Of a DNA stretch of 64,000 bases, positions 16,107 through 25,664 are shown one piece after another; positions within the stretch are counted from its first letter, which is position 1; each line of letters opens with the position of its first letter. The notes beneath the pieces are model-generated. The model searched no databases, had not been told where the DNA came from, and saw nothing but the letters and a program-made list of their open reading frames with translations. The translations under genes and the position numbers were made by a program. Where the stretch lies: contig NZ_SRLD01000013.1 in the NCBI RefSeq assembly GCF_004745955.1, positions 50,192-114,191 of the forward strand. Reading direction: 5' to 3'. This DNA comes from Hymenobacter elongatus (GTDB lineage Bacteria > Bacteroidota > Bacteroidia > Cytophagales > Hymenobacteraceae).

Positions 16107-17348
16107 ATGAAAGACAAATATAGCCAAGCGAAACGCGAACAATACGGCCAGCGGTTGGCCAGCCACCTCTGCGACCAGCACTTTGGCCCCGCCCCCACCG
16201 CTACTCTCGACGGCCCCGCCGTGCTGCGCTTCACGCCCATTCGGCAGGTCAATCTGTTTGTGGTGCAGCAGCTGCTGGCCCAATGGACGGCCGAAATGGC
16301 CCGGCTCCGCAGCCCTTATTTCGATTTTGAGGCTCCCGACGTACGCCAGGCCCTAACGCAGTTTATGAACGCGCTGTCGCGCCGAATTAAGCTGAGTCGG
16401 GCGGCGTTCGAGCCATTACTGGCCCAGGCCATCAGCGACGCGCTGGGAGTTGCTACCGATCCGGGCCCCACGTTTGAGCACAAGCTGTTGGGCGGCCAGC
16501 CTACCGCTACCGCCGAGCAGCTCCGCGACGCCCTGCGCTATCTGGATCTGGACAAGGCTTTGTTTCAGGGGTTCATTGACACTTTGACCCCGAACATTAC
16601 TCTGGAGCGCGACTTTTTGCTCAACCGCTTCCGGTTGTATCAGGAGGCGAACTACAAAAGCCACGCGCCTCTGGAACAGGTAGTGGCGGAATTCAGTCGC
16701 CTGCTGCCGCTTTCGGCCAGCGACTTGCTCGACACGGAGGCCGCGCGGTCCGCACCACAGGTCGAAGTACCGGCTGTCGTTCTACCGTCGGTAGCCACAG
16801 CCGCAGCACCTACTGGTGAAGCGAAGCTATCAGCAGCACCTGTGGTGGCAACATCAGCAGCACCAACTCCCAAGCCTGCGCCGACCGGACCGGAAGCGAC
16901 CCCACCACCTACTTTCGTCGCACAGCCGGCCCCGGTAGCGCCACTGCCACCGCCGGCAGAGCCGGTGCGTGAGCCGATGGCTGAAACGGAGGCTCCGACC
17001 AGCGTACCTCTCCACGAAAAGTTGAAGGCTGACCAGCCGGTGACAGCTCCGCTGAGCGAAACCCTACGCGGAGAGCGGCCCAGCGCTACGCTGGCCGAGA
17101 AGTCGGCTCCAAAGGTAGAGTCGTTGCGGGAAGCCATTTCCATCAACCAGCGTTTCAGCTTTATTAATGAGCTGTTCAATGGCGAGAACATGGAGTACCA
17201 TACCGCCATTCAACACCTGGACACGCTGCCCAATGCCGAGCTGGCCAAACGCTACGTCACCACTGAGCTGTCGCACAAATATGGCTGGGTGCGGAAGGAA
17301 GAGCACATCAATAAGCTGCTCAAGCTCCTGGACCGCAAATTTGCCTGA
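16107..17348 (+). CDS. Conserved hypothetical protein with proline/alanine-rich linker
   Basis: A 413-residue protein with no signal peptide or membrane helix. Residues 1-200 form a helical domain (MKDKYSQAKREQYGQRLASH, LTQFMNALSRRIKLSRAAFE). Residues about 215-335 are low-complexity Pro/Ala/Thr, with short degenerate repeats of the form PLxExLxxxxP. The last 70 residues are a compact conserved block (ISINQRFSFINELFNGENMEY, HKYGWVRKEEHINKLLKLLD). The two ordered ends joined by a flexible tether suggest a cytoplasmic adaptor. I recognise the C-terminal block as widespread in Bacteroidota but know no function for it. Confidence 0.75.
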   Translation: MKDKYSQAKREQYGQRLASHLCDQHFGPAPTATLDGPAVLRFTPIRQVNLFVVQQLLAQWTAEMARLRSPYFDFEAPDVRQALTQFMNALSRRIKLSRAAFEPLLAQAISDALGVATDPGPTFEHKLLGGQPTATAEQLRDALRYLDLDKALFQGFIDTLTPNITLERDFLLNRFRLYQEANYKSHAPLEQVVAEFSRLLPLSASDLLDTEAARSAPQVEVPAVVLPSVATAAAPTGEAKLSAAPVVATSAAPTPKPAPTGPEATPPPTFVAQPAPVAPLPPPAEPVREPMAETEAPTSVPLHEKLKADQPVTAPLSETLRGERPSATLAEKSAPKVESLREAISINQRFSFINELFNGENMEYHTAIQHLDTLPNAELAKRYVTTELSHKYGWVRKEEHINKLLKLLDRKFA

Positions 17349-17378
17349 TCCGCCGCCACCCGTGCTGGCACTCCTGTT

Positions 17379-18917
17379 TCACTGGATTTCGGTGAGGTAA
17401 TACGGGCCGAAAGCTGTGGGGAAGGAATCTACTTTCGTGGTGTGGAAGCCTTGGAGCAGGCGCGCGTTCTGGTTGCCAACTACCACTTGGGCACGGTCGA
17501 GCAGCTGGGGGCCGCCGAGGCCATCGGTGAAGACGCGGCAGCCGGCGTGGTGCTGGGCCCGCAGCCAGCGGCGCAGCCGGGCAGGCGACTGCCCCGGCCG
17601 GCGTACCAGTAGCGTTGGCATGGGTAGCACATTGGGCGGCGCTACGGCTTGCCCGGAGTAATAATGCAGCTGGTTGAGCACCAGATTATGATTGTCGAGC
17701 AAAAACCAGCTGGCCGGCTCGCGCCGGATACGGACGAGCAGGCTTTCGGTATTGGTGATGCGCAGCCGATGCGCTGGTACAACCCCGAAAGCCAGATTCC
17801 AGCTCAGCACTCCCAGCGCCGTAGCGGCCACCGCCCGGGAGGAGAGCCACGGCAAACTGGGGCAAGCTATGAGTACGGCTAAAGCGGGCACCATTACCAT
17901 AAACTCCGCATTGCCCTCCGAATACGTGGCAAACAGCAGGTGTAAGCCCAAAACGAGCCCGTGCGTCCGAATAATGGCCGCCATCGGCACTACCATCATC
18001 GGTGTGCCGGGCTGGCGGATGCGGACTTGGAAGCTACGCCCGAGCAGCAGCCCGGCGTAGCCCAGCAGACCCATAAATACCCCTACCACAGCTAGCAGCG
18101 CCGGATACAGCCGCAGTAGCGCCAGTGTGGAGCCATGTACCTGCAGGAAAGTACGGCCCAGATTGACGCCGGTAAGCAGCAGGCCGTAGCCGGATACACT
18201 ACCCCCGGCCGTGCCCGCGTAATAGTCGTGAAACACGAAGCGCCACAAAGCCCTACCAGTCAGGGGCTCCTGCCAGTAGGCTAGCGCCGCGAGGTACGCT
18301 GCTGGTACCAGTAGCGCCGGCAAGGCGTAGGCCAACAAGCTTCGGACTCGGGCGGGCGCATACCATACGGTGCCCAGCAGCAGGCCCAGCCACCAGAAGA
18401 AGTGAATCTGGTGAAACAGACAAGCCAGCGCCGCCCACAACCCGGCCCCTACCAAGTGCCGGCTTTGTTGAGCACTGAGCTGGTACCGAACCCAGGCCAG
18501 GCTGGCCAGCAAGGATAGCAGCAGGGGCTGCACGTAAGCTTCGTTTTCGGTGGCAAAGCGCAAGACCCCAAAACTGGAGCCCACCAGCAACAGCCACGGC
18601 CAGTGGGTGCTACCGGGCGGCGTAAGCAGCCGCAACAGCCGCAGCACCACCAGCAGGCTCGCGCCGGCTGCCAGGGCATTCAGCACTTTCAAGGCGGCTA
18701 AAGCATCTACCGGCCCGGCCGTTTGCAGGGCGCTGTACCACAGCCAGCCGGCGGCGTTATACAGCAGATGATGCGCCAACAGCAGCTCGTGGCCGTGGCG
18801 CACGCAAGCGGCGTAATACCACGCGTCCAGGGTGGAGTTGCGGGTGGGCAGCAGCAGGTACAACAGGGTCAGCGCGGCAATAGTGGCGTATTCCGCCCAA
18901 CGGGTATTCCGGGCCAT
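17379..18917 (-). CDS. GT-C-like multispanning membrane protein (putative glycosyltransferase)
   Basis: A 512-residue protein with about 11 hydrophobic helices, ending in a soluble C-terminal region of about 110 residues. The first periplasmic loop carries RNSTLDAWYYAACVRHG, with an Asp where GT-C glycosyltransferases keep their catalytic or metal-binding acid. This layout fits lipid-linked sugar transferases of the ArnT/mannosyltransferase type, but no substrate can be named. The gene ends 31 bases after the convergent hypothetical gene and starts 24 bases after rodA ends, on the same strand, so it may be the tail gene of the mrdA-rodA operon. Confidence 0.7.
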   Translation of the reverse strand: MARNTRWAEYATIAALTLLYLLLPTRNSTLDAWYYAACVRHGHELLLAHHLLYNAAGWLWYSALQTAGPVDALAALKVLNALAAGASLLVVLRLLRLLTPPGSTHWPWLLLVGSSFGVLRFATENEAYVQPLLLSLLASLAWVRYQLSAQQSRHLVGAGLWAALACLFHQIHFFWWLGLLLGTVWYAPARVRSLLAYALPALLVPAAYLAALAYWQEPLTGRALWRFVFHDYYAGTAGGSVSGYGLLLTGVNLGRTFLQVHGSTLALLRLYPALLAVVGVFMGLLGYAGLLLGRSFQVRIRQPGTPMMVVPMAAIIRTHGLVLGLHLLFATYSEGNAEFMVMVPALAVLIACPSLPWLSSRAVAATALGVLSWNLAFGVVPAHRLRITNTESLLVRIRREPASWFLLDNHNLVLNQLHYYSGQAVAPPNVLPMPTLLVRRPGQSPARLRRWLRAQHHAGCRVFTDGLGGPQLLDRAQVVVGNQNARLLQGFHTTKVDSFPTAFGPYYLTEIQ

Positions 18918-18941
18918 GCGGGGAGAGTCAGATCAGCAGAG

Positions 18942-20237
18942 CTAGCGCACCAGATCCTGCTTGCGGTAGGCATCAATGGCCAGCAAGATAAAGAGCAGCG
19001 TGGTGAAGGACCACAGCGACGAGCCTCCATAGCTGAACAACGGCAGCGGAATGCCGACCACCGGAGCCAGCCCGATGGTCATGCCGACGTTGATGGCGAA
19101 GTGAAAGAAGAGGATGCTGGCCACGCAGTAGCCGTAGGTGCGGCCAAAAACGGATTTCTGGCGCTCCGCCACGTAGAGCACCCGCGCCAGCAAGGCCATA
19201 AACAGGAGAATGACGACCGTGGTGCCGGCCCAGCCCCACTCCTCGCCCACCGTGCAGAAAATAAAGTCGGTGCTTTGCTCGGGCACGAAGTCGAACTTGG
19301 TTTGAGTACCCTGCAAAAAGCCTTTGCCGACCAGCCCGCCCGAGCCAATGGCAATCTTGGACTGCGTCACGTTCCAGCCCACGCCCAACGGGTCGGCCGA
19401 CGGGTTAATCAGTACCTCGATACGCTTGCGCTGGTGGGGCTGCAAGACATTATTGAAGAAAAAATCGACCCCGAACACCATCCCGATGACTACTGCCCAC
19501 ACCGACAACGCCAGCGGCAGGTGGTGGCGCAGCACTTTGGTATTGATGGCAAAAACCAGCACCAGAATAACGGTAAAAGCCCCAATCAGCCAAAGTTTGG
19601 GCACCAGCAGCGCTAAAATCAGAATGGCCCCGGCGGCGGCCAGAATAATCAGAATCAGCGGCGACATGCCCTCGCGGAAGTAGGCCAGCAGAAACGCGGC
19701 AAATACCAGCGCCTGCCCAGTTTCGTTGGCCGCGATGATGAGCAGCGGCGGCAACAGCGTGAGGCCGGCCAGCACCATCTGGTCGCGAAAGTTCTGCTGA
19801 CGCAGGTTGATACCCGCCATGAAGCGCGACACGGCCAGCGCCGTAATAAACTTGGCAAACTCGGCGGGCTGCAACCGAATAGGGCCCAGCTCCAGCCACG
19901 AGCGGGAGCCCGCAATGGGCCGAGCAATGAAAGGGGTGACAATCAGCAGCACGATCATAATGCCGTAGAGCACGAAGGCAAACGTGTCGTAGGCTTTGTA
20001 GTCGATAACGACTAGGACCACGATGAGCACCACGGCCGTGCCGATCCAGAGAATCTGCTTGAACCAGTTAAAAGCCATCAGCTCTTGAAAGCCCAGGCCG
20101 CTGAACAACCCACCGGCCGGCGCTTCGGGCGAGTAGCTGGCCGCGTACACACTGATCCAGCCCAGGCCCACCATCAGCACATAGATGGCCACCGTTACCC
20201 AATCGAGACTACGGCTATAGCGCGCAGGTAAGGCCAT
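18942..20237 (-). CDS. rodA: Rod shape-determining peptidoglycan polymerase RodA
   Basis: A 431-residue SEDS-family glycosyltransferase with about ten membrane helices. It polymerises lipid II in the elongasome together with its transpeptidase partner PBP2. Family markers include SRSWLELGPIRLQPAEFAK with the RLQPAEFAK motif, GIALLxxGGSSLW-like PLFSYGGSSLWSF near the C-terminus, and ITQSKIAIGSGG-type periplasmic loop residues (NVTQSKIAIGSGGLVGKGFL). It begins two bases after the stop codon of mrdA, so the pair is almost certainly translationally coupled. Confidence 0.95.
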   Translation of the reverse strand: MALPARYSRSLDWVTVAIYVLMVGLGWISVYAASYSPEAPAGGLFSGLGFQELMAFNWFKQILWIGTAVVLIVVLVVIDYKAYDTFAFVLYGIMIVLLIVTPFIARPIAGSRSWLELGPIRLQPAEFAKFITALAVSRFMAGINLRQQNFRDQMVLAGLTLLPPLLIIAANETGQALVFAAFLLAYFREGMSPLILIILAAAGAILILALLVPKLWLIGAFTVILVLVFAINTKVLRHHLPLALSVWAVVIGMVFGVDFFFNNVLQPHQRKRIEVLINPSADPLGVGWNVTQSKIAIGSGGLVGKGFLQGTQTKFDFVPEQSTDFIFCTVGEEWGWAGTTVVILLFMALLARVLYVAERQKSVFGRTYGYCVASILFFHFAINVGMTIGLAPVVGIPLPLFSYGGSSLWSFTTLLFILLAIDAYRKQDLVR

Positions 20238-20239
20238 CG

Positions 20240-22072
20240 TTAGCGACGTTTAATAAATTTGTCGGCGCTGCCTTGCACCCAGTACTCCCAGTTTTTGCGC
20301 ACCACTTTCCCCCGCAGGTATTTCTCAATCATGAGCGAGGCCAGGGGGGCCGCCGAGGTGCCGCCGAAGCCCGCGTTTTCGATGAACACGGCAATGGCAA
20401 TCTTGGGGTCTTCGGCGGGCGCGAAAGCGGCGAAGGTGGCGTGGTCCTCGCCGTGCGGGTTTTGCACGGTGCCGGTTTTGCCTGCCACCGAAATGCCGAA
20501 CTGCGCCAGGCTGGCGAAGTTGCCCGTCCCGCCGCGGCCGTCTACCACGGCTTGCATGCCTGGTATCACCGTTGCAAAATAGCGCGGGTCTACGGTCGTG
20601 ACGTGGCGCTGGGCGTACTCGGGCAGCGGCCCTCCCTGCCCGATGCCGCGCACGAAATGAGGCGTGTAATAATAGCCCCGGTTGGCAATTGTGGCCATGA
20701 CGTTGGCCATTTGCAGGCCCGTAATACCAATTTCGCCCTGCCCGATGCTCAAGGAATACACAGTTTTGTAGCCCCAGCGGTGGTAGCCGTAGCGCTTGTC
20801 GTAGAAGTCCGGGGACGGAATCAGGCCTTTCTTCTCACTGGCCATATCCACGCCCAGCTTGTCGCCGAGCCCGAACGACATCACCTGCCGCCGCCACTCG
20901 CCCAGGCCCAGGCGGGCATCCTCGAACCGGTTGGTAGAGCGGCCGCGCAGCACGCTGGCCCGCATTACCTGGTAGAAATAGGGGTTGCAGCTTTGTTTGA
21001 TGGCAATAGTCAGGTTGCGGGGCGCTTCGTGCCGGTGGGTGCAGCGCACCAGCTTCCAGTTACAGTCGAAGCCGGTTTCGGGCGTCACCACGCCCATTTG
21101 TAGGGCTACCAGCTCATTCACCATCTTAAATACCGAGCCGGGCGGGTACGTAGCCATCAGCGGGCGGTTGAACAAGGGCCGTTCGGGGTTATTGAGCAGC
21201 TCCATGTAGCGGTTGCCCATGCCTTTGCCGGTCAGAATGGACGGCTCGTACATAGGCGCGGACACCAGCGCCAGGATTTCGCCGGTTTTGGGGTCCAGCG
21301 CCACAATGGAGCCACGCTTGCCCTGCATGAGCAGCTCGCCGTACTTCTGCAGCTCAATGTCGATGCTGGTATGCAAGTCCTGGCCGGCAATAGACAGCGT
21401 GTCGAACTCACCGCCCCGAAAAGCGCCTTTTTCAATACCCCGCACGTTCACCATGCGGTACTGCACGCCACGCCGTCCCATCAGCGTCGACTCGTAAAAA
21501 GACTCCAGCCCCGTGATGCCCAGGTTGTCACCGGGAAAGTATTTGGCGTATTTGGGTTTCTCCAGAAAGGCCGGGGTAATAGCGCCCACGTAGCCCAGAG
21601 CGTGGGCCATGTTCTCCGTCTTGTAGGAGCGCGCCATACGGGCCTTGATGCTGAAGCCGGGGAAATCAATCAGATTATCTTGAATAGCTGCCAACTCGGG
21701 CGTACTCAGGTTCTGGACCAACGGGGAGGCTTTCACACGCGAGTAGGCACGAGCTGCCCGTAGCGAAACCCTAATTTCCTCGATGGGCAACTGCAACAGC
21801 TGGCTAAACCGCAGCGTATCGAGCTGCTTCACCTCGCGCGGCACCACCATCAGGTCGTATACGGGCGTGTTTTGGACCAGCAGCTGGCCGTTGCGGTCGT
21901 AGATGAGGCCCCGATAGGGCACCTGCACGATGCGCTGCAGCGTGTTGCGGTCGGCCGCCAGCTTGTAGCTGCCGTCGAGCACCTGAATGTAGAAGAGTCG
22001 GGTCCCAAATACCAGCGCCACGACCAGAAATAAGGCCTGAACTACATATTTGCGGCCTTCAAGGTATTGCAA
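20240..22072 (-). CDS. mrdA: Penicillin-binding protein 2 (elongasome transpeptidase)
   Basis: A 610-residue class B PBP with one N-terminal membrane anchor (QALFLVVALVFGTRLFYI). It cross-links peptidoglycan made by RodA. The PBP dimerisation region is followed by the transpeptidase domain with S313-VFK (active serine, in PPGSVFK), S361-CN and K532-TG (GKTGTVQNPHGEDHATF). The start codon is TTG at 22072, because no ATG exists before residue 75 and the opening QYLEGRKYVVQ is typical of the family. A TACCTTTG -7 box lies about 50 bases upstream, so it has its own promoter apart from mreBCD. Confidence 0.95.
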   Translation of the reverse strand: MQYLEGRKYVVQALFLVVALVFGTRLFYIQVLDGSYKLAADRNTLQRIVQVPYRGLIYDRNGQLLVQNTPVYDLMVVPREVKQLDTLRFSQLLQLPIEEIRVSLRAARAYSRVKASPLVQNLSTPELAAIQDNLIDFPGFSIKARMARSYKTENMAHALGYVGAITPAFLEKPKYAKYFPGDNLGITGLESFYESTLMGRRGVQYRMVNVRGIEKGAFRGGEFDTLSIAGQDLHTSIDIELQKYGELLMQGKRGSIVALDPKTGEILALVSAPMYEPSILTGKGMGNRYMELLNNPERPLFNRPLMATYPPGSVFKMVNELVALQMGVVTPETGFDCNWKLVRCTHRHEAPRNLTIAIKQSCNPYFYQVMRASVLRGRSTNRFEDARLGLGEWRRQVMSFGLGDKLGVDMASEKKGLIPSPDFYDKRYGYHRWGYKTVYSLSIGQGEIGITGLQMANVMATIANRGYYYTPHFVRGIGQGGPLPEYAQRHVTTVDPRYFATVIPGMQAVVDGRGGTGNFASLAQFGISVAGKTGTVQNPHGEDHATFAAFAPAEDPKIAIAVFIENAGFGGTSAAPLASLMIEKYLRGKVVRKNWEYWVQGSADKFIKRR

Positions 22073-22121
22073 AGCGGAAGAAACTGAAGGTAAATGCCTT
22101 CCGGTCCGATAACCGGATTTG

Positions 22122-22129
22122 CAAAGGTA
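22122..22129 (-). promoter_or_regulatory. -7 promoter element of mrdA-rodA
   Basis: The minus strand reads TACCTTTG, matching TAnnTTTG. A start near 22115 would give a leader of about 43 bases to the TTG codon. The -33 region (TTTC) is a weak match. Confidence 0.5.
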
Positions 22130-22759
22130 CGACAGCGGGCCGGGGAAATGATGCGGCGGGCTTAGTTCCGCTGCCGCCTGTTCCTGAGTCCGTATTCTCG
22201 CCCGGCTACGCCGCTGCCCGGAACGATATGTTCGTGCTTTTCAGCCCAATACAGTAGTACAAGCCGGGTCTGAATACTGGAAATGCAGACATAACCTTAG
22301 CAAGTACCCCACAGCACCTAATTCGCCGAATTGTTACCGCATATCCATTACTAACAACGCATTAACGCAAATAAAATACTCGCTTAACAATTATTTACAA
22401 CTATGGTATTCGTTTATTTTTTAGAACTGTTAAGCAATTATGGCGAAAACTCATACTCAGTCTCGTTCTTCCATACTGCTCTGCTTTTTCTGATTTTCTC
22501 ATAACAATGCTGCACTGAGAGGAGTTGTGGGTGTCCTGCACGTAAGTGAGTGGCCATTTCATAACCCAACAGCCTTTTTGCTCACTCACTCCTGCCTATG
22601 CGATTCGTTTTACCGGCTCTATTCGGACACTGAACCGGCGTTTTACCATTCACATCTAATTCCTGGCCGATATTCTTTTTGGCTTACAACTACCATTGTT
22701 ACGTGGTCGTAATAGTTCCCACGACAACAGATTTTGTTACACTTTACGGGTATTTTCCT
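22130..22759. other. 630-base AT-rich divergent intergenic region
   Basis: This lies between mrdA (minus) and the plus-strand island. The portion from about 22300 to 22750 is clearly richer in A and T than the surrounding genes. No gene or strong hairpin is recognised. Several TTTG and TTGTTAC words occur, but no pair has correct promoter spacing. Confidence 0.4.
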
Positions 22760-23215
22760 ATGCGGCACTTCTCCTCTTTGCTCACCTTCCTTTTCTTAAC
22801 AGCCTCCCAAGCTGTCCTTGCACAATCTGATCCTAGCCGGCGCCTGGCCTTGGCAGATGATGCAGGTGAAAAAACTGCTGCCGGTGCTGCGCACCTTATC
22901 CGCTTGGCCTGCGCCCCACTCACGGGGCAGGTAACAGATGCCGATGGCCAGCCGATATCCAGTGTCACCGTGATGATAAAAGGCACCCGCAACGTGTACC
23001 TCAGCGACACTGAGGGTCGTTTTGAGCTCACCGCCCCCGTATACCGCGAGCAGGTGCTGGTGGTAGAAGCAGCAGGCTACCTTGCCCGCGTAGTACCTAT
23101 GACCGACTGCACACTACCCGTCCTGACACTGGAGCGCGACCCGTCCATGCGCATCCGGCGCAGCGGTAAGCGAGCCGGCCAAGTCACACGCTCTAACAAT
23201 GCCTACCTGGAATAA
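22760..23215 (+). CDS. Secreted CarboxypepD-regulatory-like domain protein
   Basis: A 151-residue protein. The ATG at 22760 gives a signal peptide ending AVLAQ; upstream in-frame starts lie in AT-rich intergenic sequence. After a short linker it has one transthyretin-like CarboxypepD-regulatory domain (LTGQVTDADGQPISSVTVMI, then GTRNVYLSDTEGRFELTAPV). In Bacteroidota this domain normally leads TonB-dependent receptors. Here it stands alone and ends in a basic tail (RIRRSGKRAGQVTRSN). It may be a soluble periplasmic or surface protein, or a decayed receptor N-terminus. It is the first plus-strand gene between the split mre and mrd genes. Confidence 0.7.
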   Translation: MRHFSSLLTFLFLTASQAVLAQSDPSRRLALADDAGEKTAAGAAHLIRLACAPLTGQVTDADGQPISSVTVMIKGTRNVYLSDTEGRFELTAPVYREQVLVVEAAGYLARVVPMTDCTLPVLTLERDPSMRIRRSGKRAGQVTRSNNAYLE

Positions 23216-23650
23216 GGACAACTTCCTCGTCAGTTACACTCTGCATTCTGCGGTTACATTCTGCCTTGGATGGCATAACGCGGGTAACTAGCGGCGACTA
23301 TTTTATATAGTTATACATATTAATATTCTATTGTTTTCCTTGCTCCTATCACGCACCACTCTATTTAAGACGAGCGTATTTGGGCAGCAGTGCTATATTA
23401 TTATTCCTGGCTGAATGAATCCAGATCCACGTTGATCCAACTTTCTGCAACTACCACTGACGCAAATACTCAACCAAATGGCTTTTTTCCTACGGAAGAC
23501 TTTGTTGCCTTGACCGAGTGCTTTCGGACTTTCAACGAATATTACTAAACCAAGTCACCTTTACACTTTAACTTTTGACCCTCAAAGAGATTATGCGTCC
23601 TGTACAAGTATTTCAGCGACGACTTTTCTCTCCGTTTTCTTACCAGCCTA
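23216..23650 (+). other. 435-base AT-rich intergenic region
   Basis: No gene is recognised. Low-GC stretches occur near 23300-23340 (TATATAGTTATACATATTAA) and TAACTTTTG near 23571, one base longer than a perfect -7 box, which could drive the cytochrome gene about 70 bases later. Confidence 0.35.
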
Positions 23651-24040
23651 ATGCGCAAAATTTTACCTTCACTTACGGCGCGGGCTTTTACCGGCGTCGC
23701 CATTTCTCTCCTGGCCTTTGCCACAGCCTGCAGCTATTCTCAGGGCAGTGAGCCAAGCCCCTGCAATGATCCTACGCCGGCCACCTACACAGCAGTCATC
23801 TCCCCCATTTTCGATGCCCAATGCCGTTCGTGCCATGGCGCGACGGTGTATCAGACGCTGGGGGGCGGCAATGATTACAGTACGTACCAGGCCATTAAAA
23901 GCCAGTCGGCCAGTCTCATCCTGGGGTGCATTCAGCACGCTCCCGGCTACGACCCAATGCCGAAAGGCGGCGCCAAAATACCGGCTTGCGACATCGAGCG
24001 AATCAAGACGTGGATTGAAGCCGGCCAACCGAACAATTAG
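23651..24040 (+). CDS. c-type cytochrome lipoprotein
   Basis: A 129-residue exported protein with a lipobox-like FATAC after a hydrophobic signal. A single haem-attachment motif CRSCH sits in SPIFDAQCRSCHG, with a later Met in DPMPKGGAKIPACDIERIKT that could be the sixth haem ligand. The WIEAGQ ending is typical of Bacteroidota and planctomycete-type monohaem cytochromes with a PF07635-like fold. It probably carries electrons at the outer face of a membrane, and its maturation would depend on the Ccm operon at 45-50 kb. Neighbours are YceI and DUF5777 genes. Confidence 0.85.
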   Translation: MRKILPSLTARAFTGVAISLLAFATACSYSQGSEPSPCNDPTPATYTAVISPIFDAQCRSCHGATVYQTLGGGNDYSTYQAIKSQSASLILGCIQHAPGYDPMPKGGAKIPACDIERIKTWIEAGQPNN

Positions 24041-24115
24041 CCACCAGTAGCCCCCCTGCTACCGGCTATCGATGCCGTTGCGTTCCGTTCCTTTTTCCCT
24101 CTTAAGCCCCCTTTC

Positions 24116-24715
24116 ATGAAGAGGCTCCTGTCCTTAGTGCTCATCCCGCTGTTAATGACGGCATCCCAGTCCGTCAGCGCGCAGGGTAAGTTCATGACTA
24201 AGGTGGGCAGAGTCACCTTTTTTTCCACCAGTATTATCGAGGACATTGAGGCTCGCAACACCTCAGCGGCGGCAGTGCTTGACCTGAGCACCAGCCAGCT
24301 GGCATTCTCCGTGCCGGTCAAGGAGTTCCTGTTTAAGCGCACCCTGATGCAGGAGCACTTCAACGAGAACTACATGGAGTCGACCAAGTTTCCGCGCGCC
24401 ACTTTTACCGGGCATTTTGTCGGCTTGGATGCAGCGGCTCTGGCAACGCCGGGCTCGCACATCGTCAAGGTAGAGGGCGACCTGACCCTGCATGGCGTGA
24501 CGCACCACATGACAGTGCCGGGCACGCTGGAACTGAAAAACGGCCAACTAATGGCCTTCGCCTTATTCAGCGTAGCGCCCGCCGACTACAACATCGAGGT
24601 ACCGCTGCTGGTACGCGAGAACATTGCCAAAATCGTGAGCATTCGGGTGGGTCTCACCTGCGACCCGGTAGGTGGCAGTGCGGCCCCGGTTACTCGCTCT
24701 ACCTCCCCTAACTAG
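24116..24715 (+). CDS. YceI family periplasmic protein
   Basis: A 199-residue protein with a signal peptide ending SVSAQ. The lipocalin-like YceI domain is recognised from TRVGRVTFFSTS-type opening (TKVGRVTFFSTSIIEDIEAR), MQEHFNENYMESTKFPRATF in the middle and GDLTLHGVTHHMTVPGTLE. YceI proteins bind polyisoprenoids or similar amphiphiles in a hydrophobic barrel. The order cytochrome, YceI and DUF5777 suggests a shared role, possibly handling an isoprenoid quinone at the periplasmic side; that role is inference. The gene is 75 bases after the cytochrome and 23 bases before the barrel gene. Confidence 0.92.
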   Translation: MKRLLSLVLIPLLMTASQSVSAQGKFMTKVGRVTFFSTSIIEDIEARNTSAAAVLDLSTSQLAFSVPVKEFLFKRTLMQEHFNENYMESTKFPRATFTGHFVGLDAAALATPGSHIVKVEGDLTLHGVTHHMTVPGTLELKNGQLMAFALFSVAPADYNIEVPLLVRENIAKIVSIRVGLTCDPVGGSAAPVTRSTSPN

Positions 24716-24738
24716 TTACCTACCAAGTACTTTCTTAC

Positions 24739-25653
24739 ATGAAATCAATTCGACACGCTTTTTCTTTTTCCTTTTTGATTAGCCTGGGGGCAGCGTTACT
24801 GGCGGTAGCACCAGCGGCCCACGCGCAAGATGACCTGCTGGGCCAGCTGGAGAAAGAAACCACCGATCCGCAGAAGCGGGAAGTGGTGACGGCTACCTTC
24901 AAAGGCACCCACATCATCAACTCGCAGTCGGTGGAAACGCCGGGGGAAGGCACCATGGCTTTCCTGATTCAGCACCGCTTCGGCACGCTAAACAGTGGCG
25001 CGTATAACCTGTTTGGCCTCGACCAAGCCGTATTGCGCCTCAGCTTCGAGTATGGCATTACCAACCGGCTAACGGTGGGTGTGGGCCGCAGCTCGCAAGA
25101 CAAAACCTACGACGGCTTCTTGAAGTACCGGGCCCTGCGGCAAACGACCGGCGCCCGGGCCATGCCGGTATCGGTTACGCTCTTTGCCTCGTCTGCCATT
25201 ACTACTCTGAAATTCAACCCGCCCACGGAACGTAGCACGACTTCCCGCGTGACGTACGCGTACCAGGCGCTCATTGCCCGCAAGTTCAGCCCGGCGCTTT
25301 CAGTGCAGCTGATGCCTACGCTCATTCACCGCAATTTCGTGGCCACTCCGTCGGAGCAAAACGATGTGTACGCCTTGGGAGGAGCTTTGCGCCAGAAAAT
25401 CACGAAGCGCACCGTGCTGACGGCCGATTACTACTACCTGCTACCAGGCAATAAGCCCACTGGCGTGCGCAACGCCTTGGGATTGGGTGTTGATATCGAA
25501 ACCGGCGGACACATTTTCCAGCTGCACGTGACCAACTCGCTGGGGATGACGGAGAAGTTCTTCGTGTCTGAAACCACTGGCAATTTCTTCAAAGGCGACT
25601 TGTATTTCGGCTTTACCGTGGCCCGTAACTTCACCATTAAGCCGCAGATCTAA
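24739..25653 (+). CDS. DUF5777 family outer-membrane beta-barrel protein
   Basis: A 304-residue protein with a signal peptide ending AHAQ. After a short DDLLGQLEKETT segment it enters the DUF5777 barrel (TATFKGTHIINSQSVETPGE, MAFLIQHRFGTLN, and a final YFGFTVARNFTIKP strand). The alternating aromatic strands indicate an outer-membrane barrel of about 12 strands. In many Bacteroidota it accompanies YceI and cytochrome genes, as here. No substrate or activity is known to me. It starts 23 bases after the YceI gene, so the two are surely co-transcribed. Confidence 0.88.
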   Translation: MKSIRHAFSFSFLISLGAALLAVAPAAHAQDDLLGQLEKETTDPQKREVVTATFKGTHIINSQSVETPGEGTMAFLIQHRFGTLNSGAYNLFGLDQAVLRLSFEYGITNRLTVGVGRSSQDKTYDGFLKYRALRQTTGARAMPVSVTLFASSAITTLKFNPPTERSTTSRVTYAYQALIARKFSPALSVQLMPTLIHRNFVATPSEQNDVYALGGALRQKITKRTVLTADYYYLLPGNKPTGVRNALGLGVDIETGGHIFQLHVTNSLGMTEKFFVSETTGNFFKGDLYFGFTVARNFTIKPQI

Positions 25654-25664
25654 TTTTTCGCCTC

